A DNA stretch of 24,027 nucleotides, taken from IMG/VR virus record IMGVR_UViG_3300015360_001272, positions 1 through 24,027 of that record, one strand, 5' to 3'. Origin of the DNA: a virus. Under the pieces are notes generated by a model. The model did no database searches. It was not told the origin of the DNA and worked only from the letters and a program-made list of their open reading frames with translations. This document shows, in pieces, positions 1-7,398 of this stretch. The first letter of the stretch is position 1. The number at the start of each line of letters is the position of its first letter. Both the position numbers and the translations under genes were made by a program.

Positions 1-758
1 ACGGGATCGCCGCATCCGCCGCCGACCCGATGGAGTCCAAGGGCGAGATCGTGGGCATCGTGCTCGCGAACCTACCCATTGACGCACTGGCCGCGGCATC
101 GCGGATGCAGGCAGCACGGGTCGAATCACTGACGTCCGTATCAACGACGGCGTCCGATCCGATCGCCACGCAACGCAGCGGGGCAGTGACCATTGCCGCG
201 CTGATCGAGTCGCTGCGCGGGGTGAAGTACGCGCCGGTCGCGCCGGTCGAAAGCCTAACAGCCGTCTCGGCCCTCGCACCCAGCGTCCTCGAATCGCTGG
301 CGACCGTCACGCAGCAGCAAGCACTCGCGCTTGAATGGCTCGCGGCCAGGTCCGTTTCGGCGGCGGCCGTCGTCGAGATCCTGCACACCGTCACGCGCCA
401 GCTCGGCGCCGTGGTTGGAGCGACCGCCGGCACAGGCGCGCAGGCGCAGGCTATCGTCGAGGCTCAGCACGGGATCGCGCAGGCACGCGCGCTCGTGATC
501 GAAGCGCGGCAATCCGTCTTGTCTGTCCTAGCCTCGCTGCCGTTCGAGGTGCGCGGGTTCGTTTCCGCTCTCGGCATCGTGCACGCCAGCGGCAGCACCA
601 TCAGTGACGGCGAAGCCTCGGGCATGGCGCTCGTGGCGAGCCAGGCACTCGACCAGACGCTGCGGGCCACGCTCGCCACGCTGCTCGCGATCGACAGCGT
701 GCACGCGACCACCAAGCAGCTCGCTGGCGACATCGCTGGCGCGAAGTCTGTGCAGTAA
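1..758 (+). CDS. Repeat-containing phage protein, 5' end outside the window
   Basis: The frame is open from base 3, so the true start lies upstream. The ATG at 30 has no ribosome site and is probably internal. Counting from that Met, the 242 residues are Ala/Val/Leu-rich and built on a strict 14-residue period. An aliphatic residue stands at 17, 31, 45, 59, 73, 87, 101, 115, 129, 143 and 157. It is followed in most units by E or D and then by Leu three places after the aliphatic, as in VESLTSV, IESLRGV, VESLTAV, LESLATV and VEILHTV. The part after about residue 170 does not repeat. I see no enzyme motif, signal peptide or membrane segment. Its place just before virion structural genes suggests a virion or assembly protein, but I do not recognise the family and the function is unknown. 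Confidence 0.75.
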   Translation, partial: GIAASAADPMESKGEIVGIVLANLPIDALAAASRMQAARVESLTSVSTTASDPIATQRSGAVTIAALIESLRGVKYAPVAPVESLTAVSALAPSVLESLATVTQQQALALEWLAARSVSAAAVVEILHTVTRQLGAVVGATAGTGAQAQAIVEAQHGIAQARALVIEARQSVLSVLASLPFEVRGFVSALGIVHASGSTISDGEASGMALVASQALDQTLRATLATLLAIDSVHATTKQLAGDIAGAKSVQ

Positions 759-788
759 CCCCCAACCCTTCCACCCTAGGAGCTTCCT

Positions 789-1577
789 ATGCCGCCTCTT
801 GCAACGACAGACTTTCGCCCGTGGTGCGTCAAGAATGCGCCCGAAGATAACACCGCCACCAGCGGCGGCGTGATCGACGACACTGGCACCTCAAGCGTGC
901 CGGGCGTCGAGCCCGTGTTCACCCAAATGGCTGCGGCCGACTCGGTGCAAATCGTCTCGGACGGCGCCGACACCCGGACGGTGGCCGTCACATGCCGCAA
1001 GGCTGACGGCACCATCGTCGCGCAAACCGGTACGCTGAACGGCACGACCGCCGTCACGCTCTCGACGATGGGCTCGGTGCTCTACGTCCTGAAGGCGATT
1101 GCCAGCGCGGTCGACGCCGCGCGCACGATCACCGTCCGCCGCCTGACTGGCCCGGTCACGATCCGCACCATCGAGCCCACCCGGCGCGGCTTCCGACTCA
1201 TGTTCTACGACACCACGTCGGACGAGTCGGTGACCAAGACGTATTACGAAGGCTTCTATTGGGTGAACCATAATGCGTCGCTCGCCCTCACGCACGCGCA
1301 GGTCACGCTCACCGTCGATGGCGCCAATGCGGCCAGCGCGCTTGCGGATATCTCGCAAGGCATCGCCGCTGCGAAGGGTGACGTTTCCACGATCACCAAC
1401 CGCGTGACGACGCCCGGCGGCATCACGTTCGTGACCGATGGCACCGTGCAGGACGTGCCGACCACGAACCTCGCCAACGGCGAACGCATCTTCGTGTGGC
1501 AGCGACTCGCGCTGAGCGCCACCTGCCCAGCGATTAATGCGTCGTTCACCTCGAAGATCAGCGGCAGTGGATTCTAA
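789..1577 (+). CDS. Phage virion structural protein (beta-rich)
   Basis: This 262-residue protein starts at ATG 789, with AGGAG at 778-782 as a well-spaced ribosome site. The N-terminal half contains a GGVIDDTGTSS segment. The middle (about 140-175) reads as FYDTTSDESVTKTYYEGFYWVNH in two adjoining blocks followed by LALTHAQVTLT. The C-terminal part has NLANGERIFVWQRLAL. This pattern resembles a family of phage structural proteins encoded between the capsid and connector genes, which are predicted to be beta sandwiches. The likely role is a head- or neck-associated virion protein. Placement supports this: the connector is two genes downstream and all genes are co-directional. Family assignment is from remembered pattern only, so the exact role is uncertain. 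Confidence 0.75.
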   Translation: MPPLATTDFRPWCVKNAPEDNTATSGGVIDDTGTSSVPGVEPVFTQMAAADSVQIVSDGADTRTVAVTCRKADGTIVAQTGTLNGTTAVTLSTMGSVLYVLKAIASAVDAARTITVRRLTGPVTIRTIEPTRRGFRLMFYDTTSDESVTKTYYEGFYWVNHNASLALTHAQVTLTVDGANAASALADISQGIAAAKGDVSTITNRVTTPGGITFVTDGTVQDVPTTNLANGERIFVWQRLALSATCPAINASFTSKISGSGF

Positions 1578-1588
1578 GGAGCCATCAC

Positions 1589-2047
1589 ATGAGTGCAATC
1601 GAAACCGAAATCGAAACCGAAGCAGCCGAACCGACGCCGATTTCCGGCGTGCGTTACCGATGCGCCGGCCCGCGCGTCCTGACCGACGCGCTACGCGGAG
1701 CAAGCATCGCGAAGCGCGAAACGCTCGAAGCGGCGGGCGACCACCCGTCGCTCGTGCTGTTCGCCCGGAACCTCGCAAAGTCGATGGAGCGTGCCGACGA
1801 GCTCAGCGCGGAGCCGTCGACGACCGAGGTCACCGAGGCGCTGGTGCAGCTGACCAACGCCCGTAAGGGCTGCGGCACCGACACCACCGAGCTGATCGAG
1901 GCACTGTCATTCGATGGCATCGAGCACGCGATCAGCTGCCCGACGTGCGGCACGGTCACGAAGGTGACGCGCACCCCACGCAATGCCGAGGACGCGAAAG
2001 CGGCCGACGCCAAGAAGCTCGCCAAGATCGTCGACGTTCTCAAGTAA
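1589..2047 (+). CDS. Small protein with a CPTCG zinc-ribbon-like motif, unknown role
   Basis: The protein has 152 residues. Start ATG 1589 follows AAGGAG at 1576-1581, which overlaps the stop of the preceding gene. The N-terminus is acidic and slightly repetitive (ETEIETEAAE). The middle is helical, and the C-terminal third has CPTCG, preceded by further cysteines in RYRC and GCGTD. The two cysteines of CPTCG could bind a metal together with the upstream pair, although the spacing is irregular. The C-terminus is Lys/Ala-rich. It lies between a structural protein and the head-tail connector, so it could be a small assembly factor or virion component. No known family is recognised. Confidence 0.7.
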   Translation: MSAIETEIETEAAEPTPISGVRYRCAGPRVLTDALRGASIAKRETLEAAGDHPSLVLFARNLAKSMERADELSAEPSTTEVTEALVQLTNARKGCGTDTTELIEALSFDGIEHAISCPTCGTVTKVTRTPRNAEDAKAADAKKLAKIVDVLK

Positions 2048-2062
2048 CGACCCGAGGTTCCC

Positions 2063-3055
2063 ATGTCTGACCTGCTCGAAATCTTTGCCGTCGACGAGAA
2101 ACAGTCGCGCGAGTTCTCCACTGTCCTCGCCGACAAGAACGGCGTGCACCCGACGCTGCTGACGGCAAAAATGCGGCTGTATAACGCCGACCTTGAAAGT
2201 GACGACTCCGCGTTCATCATCAACGCGCGGGACGGCGCGAGCGGGGCAAACGCCAACGTGCTGCAAGCGGGTGGCTGCACGTACGACAGCGGAACCGGCC
2301 TGTTCACCTGGAACATCACGGCCGCGGACACCACGATCGCGGATCAGAACACGACCACGGTGCTGTATATCGCCGAGGTCGAATACACCTATGGCGTCAA
2401 GAACGGCGGTTTTCGAGTCGGCCTGCGAGTCACCAACTGGCTCGCAGGCGGGCTCACCCTCTGCGATCGCAACGACGTGCTGCGGCACCCGTCGATGAAG
2501 GCGGAACGTGACTCGCTGGTCGAGGATACGGCGGTCACCGAGCACATCGAAAACCTGATTGCGGCGGTGTCGGGTCACGTCGAGAAACGCACCGACCGCG
2601 TGCTGCGTCGCAAGACGTACACGCATACGCTGGACGTCGAGCCTGGCAGCCGGTCGATCCGACTGCGCGGGTACCCGATCGTCTCGATTGCGTCGATCAA
2701 GGAATCGTCGACCGGCGACTTTGCCGGCACGACCGCGAAGGACACGAGCGAATGGGCGATGCTCGACGAGGGCCGCTTCGGTGAGGTCGGGCTGCGCGCT
2801 GGCTGCTTCGTCGGTGGCATCGCGTCCGTACAGGTCGAGTACCGTGGCGGCATCGCGTCGCGCGTCGAGCTGGTGGACCCGACCACGCGCTATGCCGTCG
2901 CGGATCAGGTCGCGTTCATGTTCCGCCGCGGCACCAAGGTCGAGCTAGCGTCGGAAGGTCAGCCGCAGGGCTCGGCCTCGTTCCTGGTGGCAAAGGACTA
3001 CACGCCGCTATTCGCGATGGCACTGGCAAGCCTGATGCCCCCCGGCATCGCGTAG
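2063..3055 (+). CDS. Head-tail connector (gp6/gp8-like) with an extra N-terminal beta domain
   Basis: The protein has 330 residues. The start is ATG 2063 after GAGG at 2054-2057. The C-terminal 200 residues look like the gp6-type head-tail adaptor. A helical stretch (about 135-180, containing AERDSLVEDTAVTEHIENLI and then GHVEKRTDRVL) leads into a beta part with the typical LRGYPIVSIASIK motif and ending in VQVEYRGG. Such proteins form a 12- or 13-subunit ring under the portal that the tail docks on. Residues 1-130 are a separate beta-rich domain (TAKMRLYNADL, LYIAEVEYTYG) that canonical gp6 proteins of about 100-200 residues lack. It may decorate the neck. The next gene starts one base after this stop. 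A perfect inverted repeat lies in the DNA of the domain junction. Confidence 0.8.
   Translation: MSDLLEIFAVDEKQSREFSTVLADKNGVHPTLLTAKMRLYNADLESDDSAFIINARDGASGANANVLQAGGCTYDSGTGLFTWNITAADTTIADQNTTTVLYIAEVEYTYGVKNGGFRVGLRVTNWLAGGLTLCDRNDVLRHPSMKAERDSLVEDTAVTEHIENLIAAVSGHVEKRTDRVLRRKTYTHTLDVEPGSRSIRLRGYPIVSIASIKESSTGDFAGTTAKDTSEWAMLDEGRFGEVGLRAGCFVGGIASVQVEYRGGIASRVELVDPTTRYAVADQVAFMFRRGTKVELASEGQPQGSASFLVAKDYTPLFAMALASLMPPGIA
2421..2449 (+). repeat. Perfect 9-bp inverted repeat at a domain junction
   Basis: GCCTGCGAG (2421-2429) and CTCGCAGGC (2441-2449) are exact reverse complements with an 11-nt loop. They lie in codons 120-129 of the connector gene, exactly between the extra N-terminal domain and the gp6-like domain. 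No T-run follows. Confidence 0.6.
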
Positions 3056-3056
3056 G

Positions 3057-3743
3057 GTGGCGTCCGTATACGCGGGTGCGGCGTCGTTTCGCGTCGACAC
3101 CGCAGAGCTGGAACAGCTCGTCGCGGATTTCCACGACGGCGCCGTCATCCTGCGTCAAGCGGTGCTGACCGTCACGCAGAAGCGCATCCGCATCGCCGAG
3201 CGTGAAGCCGTACAGAAGGCGTCGGGTCGACTCGTTGACCTAGCGCAAGGTCGGGAAATCCATCGGCGCACGGGTCGACTCGCGGCGTCGATCTCGTCGC
3301 GCGTTGAGCAGGAAGCAGCGGCAGTGTTCGCCCGGCTCGGGCTGCTGACGGGCGGTGACCTGCTGGCGTACGCGGCCATTCAGGAATTCGGCGGCACGGT
3401 CCGACCGAAGCGCGCGAAGGTGCTGACCATCCCGCTCGCGGCGGCGCTGACCCCGGCTGGTGTGCCGCGCTTCACGGCGCGCGAGGCGTCCGAGCAGTAC
3501 CTGACGTTTTGGCACAAGCAGCAGGACGGCGACCTGATTCTGTACGGCTACAAGGGCGGCGGCAAGAACGTGAAGGAACGGCAGCTGGTGCCGCTGTTCC
3601 TCGGCGTCACGCAGGTGACGATCAAGCCGGCGTACTTCCTGACCAGCAGCATGAACAACGCAGCCGATGCCATTCAGGCCGAGCTGCAAGCGAACATCGC
3701 CGGGCAGCTGCTCGGTCAGCAACGTGGAGGGGTGCGCGGGTGA
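3057..3743 (+). CDS. HK97-gp10-like head-tail/tail completion protein
   Basis: The 228-residue protein starts at GTG 3057, one base after the connector stop. There is no clear ribosome site, so it is probably translated by coupling. Diagnostic gp10 features are TGRLAASI (72-79) and YAAIQEFGGTVRPK (105-118) followed by VLTIPLAAA, the usual 'Tgr-Lr-Si ... YA-ihEfGg-i' pattern of this family. A roughly 50-residue segment (about 140-190, including YGYKGGGKNVKE) enlarges the protein beyond the usual 120-150 residues. This family acts in head-tail joining or as a minor tail component at the neck. Its position between connector and tail terminator fits. Confidence 0.85.
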   Translation: MASVYAGAASFRVDTAELEQLVADFHDGAVILRQAVLTVTQKRIRIAEREAVQKASGRLVDLAQGREIHRRTGRLAASISSRVEQEAAAVFARLGLLTGGDLLAYAAIQEFGGTVRPKRAKVLTIPLAAALTPAGVPRFTAREASEQYLTFWHKQQDGDLILYGYKGGGKNVKERQLVPLFLGVTQVTIKPAYFLTSSMNNAADAIQAELQANIAGQLLGQQRGGVRG

Positions 3744-4210
3744 AACGAGCGATCAAGAATCTGATCCTAGACGCCGTGGTGGCGCAGCTGGCAGCGGGCA
3801 CGTATCCAAAGCCGCTCGCGGTCTGCAAGCGGGGCAACCCGAACGCGGTGCAAGCCAAGGGTCGGCCGCAACCGGCCATCTACGTGTACGGCGCGGTGCG
3901 CACGTCCGATGTCGTCGCGAACCCGCTGCAGTTCAACGAAATGGAAATCGTCGTTGTGTGCCTCGCGATGGCGACCGAGGACACGCAAGAGGATGTCGGC
4001 AACGAGTACGAGGCGAGCATCGAGGAGGCGCTGGCCGACGACAACGCGCTGATCATCGACCTAGGTGACGGCGTGAAGATCGGCGCGGATGTTCAGCTGC
4101 TCGGCGGTCGCGTGATTGCCGGCGGCGAGCAGCCCGCGCAGGCGTGCGTGACGGCCATCTACAAGGTCGCGTACTCGACCGGCCTCGGTACCCCGCGGGG
4201 CATGCGTTGA
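3740..4210 (+). CDS. Tail terminator protein
   Basis: The protein has 156 residues. The start is GTG 3740, which overlaps the previous stop by 4 nt and is preceded by a strong GGAGGGG at 3726-3732 with 7-nt spacing. The frame is open further upstream to 3509, but that part overlaps the gp10-like gene out of frame and is not credible as coding. The protein begins with a helix (IKNLILDAVVAQL) followed by beta strands (AIYVYGAVRT, MEIVVVCLAM) and a second acidic helix. That is the alpha/beta layout of tail terminators that cap the tube and join it to the neck. Assignment rests on size, fold pattern and order (connector, gp10-like, terminator, tube), not on a catalytic motif. Confidence 0.7.
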   Translation: MKRAIKNLILDAVVAQLAAGTYPKPLAVCKRGNPNAVQAKGRPQPAIYVYGAVRTSDVVANPLQFNEMEIVVVCLAMATEDTQEDVGNEYEASIEEALADDNALIIDLGDGVKIGADVQLLGGRVIAGGEQPAQACVTAIYKVAYSTGLGTPRGMR

Positions 4211-4956
4211 GCGAGGAGCTGGTCAAGGGCCTGTCGGTCGTGACGCTCTCGTACAAGCGGCCCGACCTGTTCGCGCAGCTCGCGGACAATCTGCCGCAAG
4301 GCGACGACATCATCGTTGAGAGAATCGTTGTGAATAACGGTGGTGACGAGGGCACCAACCGGGCGGCGGATCGCCGCGGCTGGAAGGTGCTCGAACCGGG
4401 GTGCAACCTCAGTTTCTCCGAGGGCTGCAACTACGGCGTGGCCGAGTCGGTGTCGACGCACGTGCTGCTCGTCAGCAACGACGCCGTCGTGACGCCCGAG
4501 GCGGTGCGCACGCTCTGGTTGCACCGCTCGCGTCCGCTGATCGCGCCGATGATCCTGAACAGCGACGGGACGGTCAACTTTGCCGGCGGGGCGATCCAAT
4601 CACCGAGCTGGGCGCCGGTGCATATCGACCGCGGCAAGAACCCGGACACGCTCGATCAGCGGCCCCGCTTCTGCCCGTGGCTGACGGGCGCCTGCATCAT
4701 GGTTGCGCGCGACCTGTGGGACGACTTGGGCGGAATGTCTGAAGCGTTCCCGCGGTACGTCGGACACCAAGACACTGACTTTTCGCTGCGCGCCCTGGAG
4801 CGCGGAATCATGCCGATGGTCGTCATGGAAGCGCGAATCACGCATGACGAGTTCGGCAGCCGCAGCCCGAACGACGAAGGCGAGGGCGGAAAGGTGTTCT
4901 CGGAACGCTGGTACACGAACCAGCGCCTACAGCGCGCGCTCGGCGTCTACGAGTGA
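4207..4956 (+). CDS. Glycosyltransferase family 2 (GT-A fold)
   Basis: The 249-residue protein transfers a sugar from a nucleotide donor. The start chosen is TTG 4207. It overlaps the tail terminator stop by 4 nt and has GGGG at 4197-4200 in front; no ATG exists close by in frame. GT2 features in order are VVTLSYKRPD (11-20, N-terminal strand with donor-binding helix), VVNNGG (41-46), GCNLSFSEGCNYGV (65-78) and the metal-site equivalent SND (90-92, in place of DxD). TGACIMVARDLWDDLGGMSE (160-179) and the acidic HQDTDF (187-192) follow. This resembles rhamnosyltransferase-type GT2 enzymes. There is no membrane segment, so it is cytosolic. It is coupled to both the tail terminator and the next glycosyltransferase, so it is expressed with tail proteins. 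Acceptor unknown: virion protein or host glycan. Confidence 0.88.
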   Translation: MSEELVKGLSVVTLSYKRPDLFAQLADNLPQGDDIIVERIVVNNGGDEGTNRAADRRGWKVLEPGCNLSFSEGCNYGVAESVSTHVLLVSNDAVVTPEAVRTLWLHRSRPLIAPMILNSDGTVNFAGGAIQSPSWAPVHIDRGKNPDTLDQRPRFCPWLTGACIMVARDLWDDLGGMSEAFPRYVGHQDTDFSLRALERGIMPMVVMEARITHDEFGSRSPNDEGEGGKVFSERWYTNQRLQRALGVYE

Positions 4957-5996
4957 TCGCCGTCGATTGGAAGTCCGAGCCGGTCCAGCCGCAAGGCGGC
5001 AATGACACTGGGTACCTGACCGCGAACCGCTGCATGCGAGACGCGGTGCAAGCAGCCGGCGTTGTCATCGACCCGATGGCGCAACTGTCGGTGTCGTTTG
5101 AAACCCCGCTTACGTATCGCCGCGCGCGTTCCGGCTCGAAGCTCGAAGTGCTCTACACCATGTGGGAATCACCCGACTTCCCGCTGAGCGTGCGCCCGGA
5201 GCTCGACCAGGCGGACGTCGTCCTGGTGCCGTCTACGTTCTGCCGCGACCTGCTGGCGCCGTACACGAAGCGTCGCCCGCTCATTGTGCCGCTCGGCTTC
5301 GACCCCGCGACGTTCTCACCCCCCGCAACGGATCGTGAGTGGAAGCGGGGCGAGTCCTTCCAGTGGCTGATGGTCGGCGCCCCGAATGCTCGCAAAGGCT
5401 GGGATGTCGTCGAAGACATCTGGGATCAGACGCCCTACGGTCACCGCGAGGATTCACACCTGTACGCCAAAACGGTGATGACGCGCTCCGCGATCACCGC
5501 GGCCGTGAACGACGGTTGGGAAATGCAGGAATCCGGCGTGCTCACCAAGCGGCGCATCGTGCTCGATCCGCGCCGGCTGCCGGTCGCGCTGCTGGCCGAG
5601 ACGTATCGTAGGTCACACGCGTTCCTATTCCCGACGGCGGGCGAGGGCTGGGGCCTGACGCTGCTCGAAGCAATGGCAACCGGCTTGCCCTGTATCGCGA
5701 CGCGGTACAGCGGGCTGCTCGACTTCACGAACCCTGACACCGTTCGCTATGTCGACTGGAAGCCGGTAGCCACCGGCATGGGCGTCGATGGCGACATCGT
5801 CAACAGTGCGCTGGCCGACTTAAACCAGGTCGTCGAGCACATGGCGAGCATTCAGCATCAGTATCGCGCAGCGGTCCGCATGGGGAAGCGGGCCGCACGC
5901 GACGTGCGACAGCGGTTCACCTGGCAGCATGCGGGTGCAGCGCTCGCCCGCACACTCTCCGACATCGCCGCAAGACGCTCTACGTTCACATTGTAG
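4953..5996 (+). CDS. Glycosyltransferase family 4/1 (GT-B fold)
   Basis: The 347-residue protein starts at GTG 4953 in a GTGA overlap with the GT2 gene. The N-terminal Rossmann part has GGNDTGYLTANRCMRDAV (15-32), the usual glycine loop and helix. The linker has IVPLGFDPATFSP (111-123), the classical 'plGvD-f-p' element. The C-terminal donor domain has LMVGAPNARKGWDVV (139-153) and PTAGEGWGLTLLEAMATGLP (227-246), giving the EX7E motif with E231 and E239, then CIATRYSG. All expected catalytic-domain elements are present, so the enzyme is probably active and cytosolic. The last few codons (from about 5972) and the stop lie in DNA that encodes an HNH remnant in another frame. The original C-terminus was probably replaced there. 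Confidence 0.9.
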   Translation: MIAVDWKSEPVQPQGGNDTGYLTANRCMRDAVQAAGVVIDPMAQLSVSFETPLTYRRARSGSKLEVLYTMWESPDFPLSVRPELDQADVVLVPSTFCRDLLAPYTKRRPLIVPLGFDPATFSPPATDREWKRGESFQWLMVGAPNARKGWDVVEDIWDQTPYGHREDSHLYAKTVMTRSAITAAVNDGWEMQESGVLTKRRIVLDPRRLPVALLAETYRRSHAFLFPTAGEGWGLTLLEAMATGLPCIATRYSGLLDFTNPDTVRYVDWKPVATGMGVDGDIVNSALADLNQVVEHMASIQHQYRAAVRMGKRAARDVRQRFTWQHAGAALARTLSDIAARRSTFTL

Positions 5997-6322
5997 CTTG
6001 GGAAGAAAAGCACGGCCCGGTTCCAGACGGTCAGCAACTGAACCACGGATGCAACGTGGCGAATTGCGTACGCGATGGCGCTGGTCACCTCTACCTAGGC
6101 ACCCAGCAACAAAATTGCGCTGACCGTGAAGCAGCGGGACGAACAAACCCGCCGCGTGGCGAGGCGCACTACCGCAGCACACTCGTCGAATCTCAGGTGC
6201 TGGAGATTCGCCGCCGGGCTCTGACGGAAACACACCAGGGCCTCGCAACCGAGTTCGGCGTGAGCCGCGCGCACGTGACGACGATTTTGTCGAGGCGTGT
6301 CTGGAAGCACCTTCCTCTCTGA
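5972..6322 (+). pseudogene. HNH homing-endonuclease remnant (5'-truncated, active site degraded)
   Basis: Read from 5972 in frame to the TGA at 6320-6322, the DNA encodes a recognisable phage HNH endonuclease: KTLYVHIVAWEEKHGPVPDG, then LNHGCNVANCV, HLYLGTQQQNCAD and a C-terminal helix-turn-helix tail (GLATEFGVSRAHVTTILSRR). Intact relatives start well upstream of the 'GPIPDG' turn. Here no ATG, GTG or TTG precedes GTG 6056, which falls inside the HNH fold, and the upstream part is glycosyltransferase sequence in another frame. The segment between the second Cys and the HL is VRDGAG, where the family has VNP-x, so the catalytic Asn is missing and two residues are inserted. It is therefore read as a decayed mobile endonuclease gene. 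Expression of a short product from 6056 is possible but would lack half the fold. Confidence 0.75.
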
Positions 6323-6369
6323 ACCAACCTCGCCCGCAGCACTAACCACAACCGAATACGAATAATCGT

Positions 6370-6391
6370 CGGACTCGTATAGTCCGGGAGG
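6370..6391 (+). promoter_or_regulatory. Perfect hairpin abutting the ribosome site upstream of the tail tube gene
   Basis: CGGACT (6370-6375) and AGTCCG (6381-6386) form a perfect 6-bp stem with a 5-nt loop. The stem's last G is the first base of GGGAGG (6386-6391), the only ribosome-site-like sequence before the tail tube gene. The stretch 6340-6400 is noticeably less GC-rich than its surroundings. A TATAGT hexamer (6378-6383) lies across loop and stem, but no matching -35 box is seen, so a promoter is only a possibility. The hairpin could control translation of the tube gene or be an RNA processing site. Confidence 0.4.
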
Positions 6392-6408
6392 ATAGCATCA
6401 TCGCAGAC

Positions 6409-7398
6409 ATGCTCGTCAATACTGTAGCGTTCAACTCGCTACTGGAAGGGACATACGCAGGCGGCACCCCTGAAACGACTGCGTTCAGTTCCCCGTCTTA
6501 CCTGTTCCGCAATTCGCAGATCGTGCAGGTGCAGACGGATTTCATCGACCCGCAGATCCTGAAGGCGTCGCAGACTCCGGTCGGCTTTGCCATCGGTCGG
6601 CAGCTGCAGATTTTCACGCCCGGCATGCTGCTCATGGGTCACAACAACGCAGCCAGCACGTACCGTCTGGGCAAGCTGTTTCAAGTCTGCGGCGCGGCCG
6701 AAACGCTCGTGCATGCGTCCTCGGTAATCTACAAGCCGCGGTCGAGCGGCTGGGCATCGGGTGCGATCTCGGTGCACGAGCAGGCCGAGACGGGCAACGG
6801 CGTGCTGTACCGTGCGGTCGGCTGTCGCGGCAACATGGTGATTGCCGGCTCGGCCGGTCAGCTCGTCACCGTCGACCCGACCATCACGGGTCTGTACGCC
6901 GCGCCGATCGCGCAGGCGATTCCGACGTTCCCGGTCCCGCTGCAGCCTGGCGGCTACATCGCCGAGACGATGAAAAGCGCCAACCTGCTGATTGATCCGC
7001 TTGGCGCGGACGCAGCGGTGACGCCGTACCTCAAGTCCTTCTCGTTCGACTTCGGTCAGACCATTTCCGAGGTCAAGGACGCGAACGCGGCGGATGGCCT
7101 GTCCGCGCTCCGCTTCACGGCGCGGCAGTCCAAGCTGCAGCTCGTCGTCGGCCTCGACTCGGCGCAAGCCGTAACGTGGTTCAAGAACCTGAAGGCCGGC
7201 ACTGACGAGTACCACACGGTCAGCTTTCAGCACGGCTCGTCCACGCCGGGTGGTCGCAAAATCAAGTTCGTATTCAACGGACAGCTGGAGGACGTGCCGA
7301 AGGCGGATGACGCTGGACTGCGTACCGCCACACTCACCTATCGACTGATGCACCCGACGGTGGACGAGGGCGAGTGGGAAATCCACTGCCAGCCGTAA
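6409..7398 (+). CDS. Major tail tube protein
   Basis: The 329-residue protein begins at ATG 6409. It forms stacked hexameric rings that make the long tail tube. Visible features are an N-terminal MLVNTVAFNSLLEGTYAGGTPET segment, a central FTPGMLLMGHNN and LGKLFQVCGAAETLVH region, GVLYRAVGCRGNMV (a 'y-g-rG' motif typical of Phage_tube_2-type proteins), and a long beta-rich second half. Location between terminator and chaperones, and the strong terminator behind it, fit a highly expressed tube subunit. The start is odd: GGGAGG at 6386-6391 is 17 nt away, too far for the ATG. It would suit a non-standard ATC at 6397 or 6400 in the same frame. Alternatively, loss of normal spacing may follow from the HNH insertion. 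The tail-tube call is fairly firm; start position is uncertain. Confidence 0.78.
   Translation: MLVNTVAFNSLLEGTYAGGTPETTAFSSPSYLFRNSQIVQVQTDFIDPQILKASQTPVGFAIGRQLQIFTPGMLLMGHNNAASTYRLGKLFQVCGAAETLVHASSVIYKPRSSGWASGAISVHEQAETGNGVLYRAVGCRGNMVIAGSAGQLVTVDPTITGLYAAPIAQAIPTFPVPLQPGGYIAETMKSANLLIDPLGADAAVTPYLKSFSFDFGQTISEVKDANAADGLSALRFTARQSKLQLVVGLDSAQAVTWFKNLKAGTDEYHTVSFQHGSSTPGGRKIKFVFNGQLEDVPKADDAGLRTATLTYRLMHPTVDEGEWEIHCQP

Noticed and set aside
891-1778. 295-codon minus-strand open frame
   Set aside because: Very Arg-rich translation, spanning two plus-strand genes with good ribosome sites.
3509-3739. Upstream extension of the tail terminator frame
   Set aside because: It lies fully inside the gp10-like gene and reads as Arg/Gln-rich shadow. 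GTG 3740 has a strong ribosome site.
6378-6383. TATAGT as a -10 box for the tail tube gene
   Set aside because: No -35-like hexamer lies 16-18 bp upstream and the hexamer is part of a hairpin, so a promoter is not supported on sequence alone.
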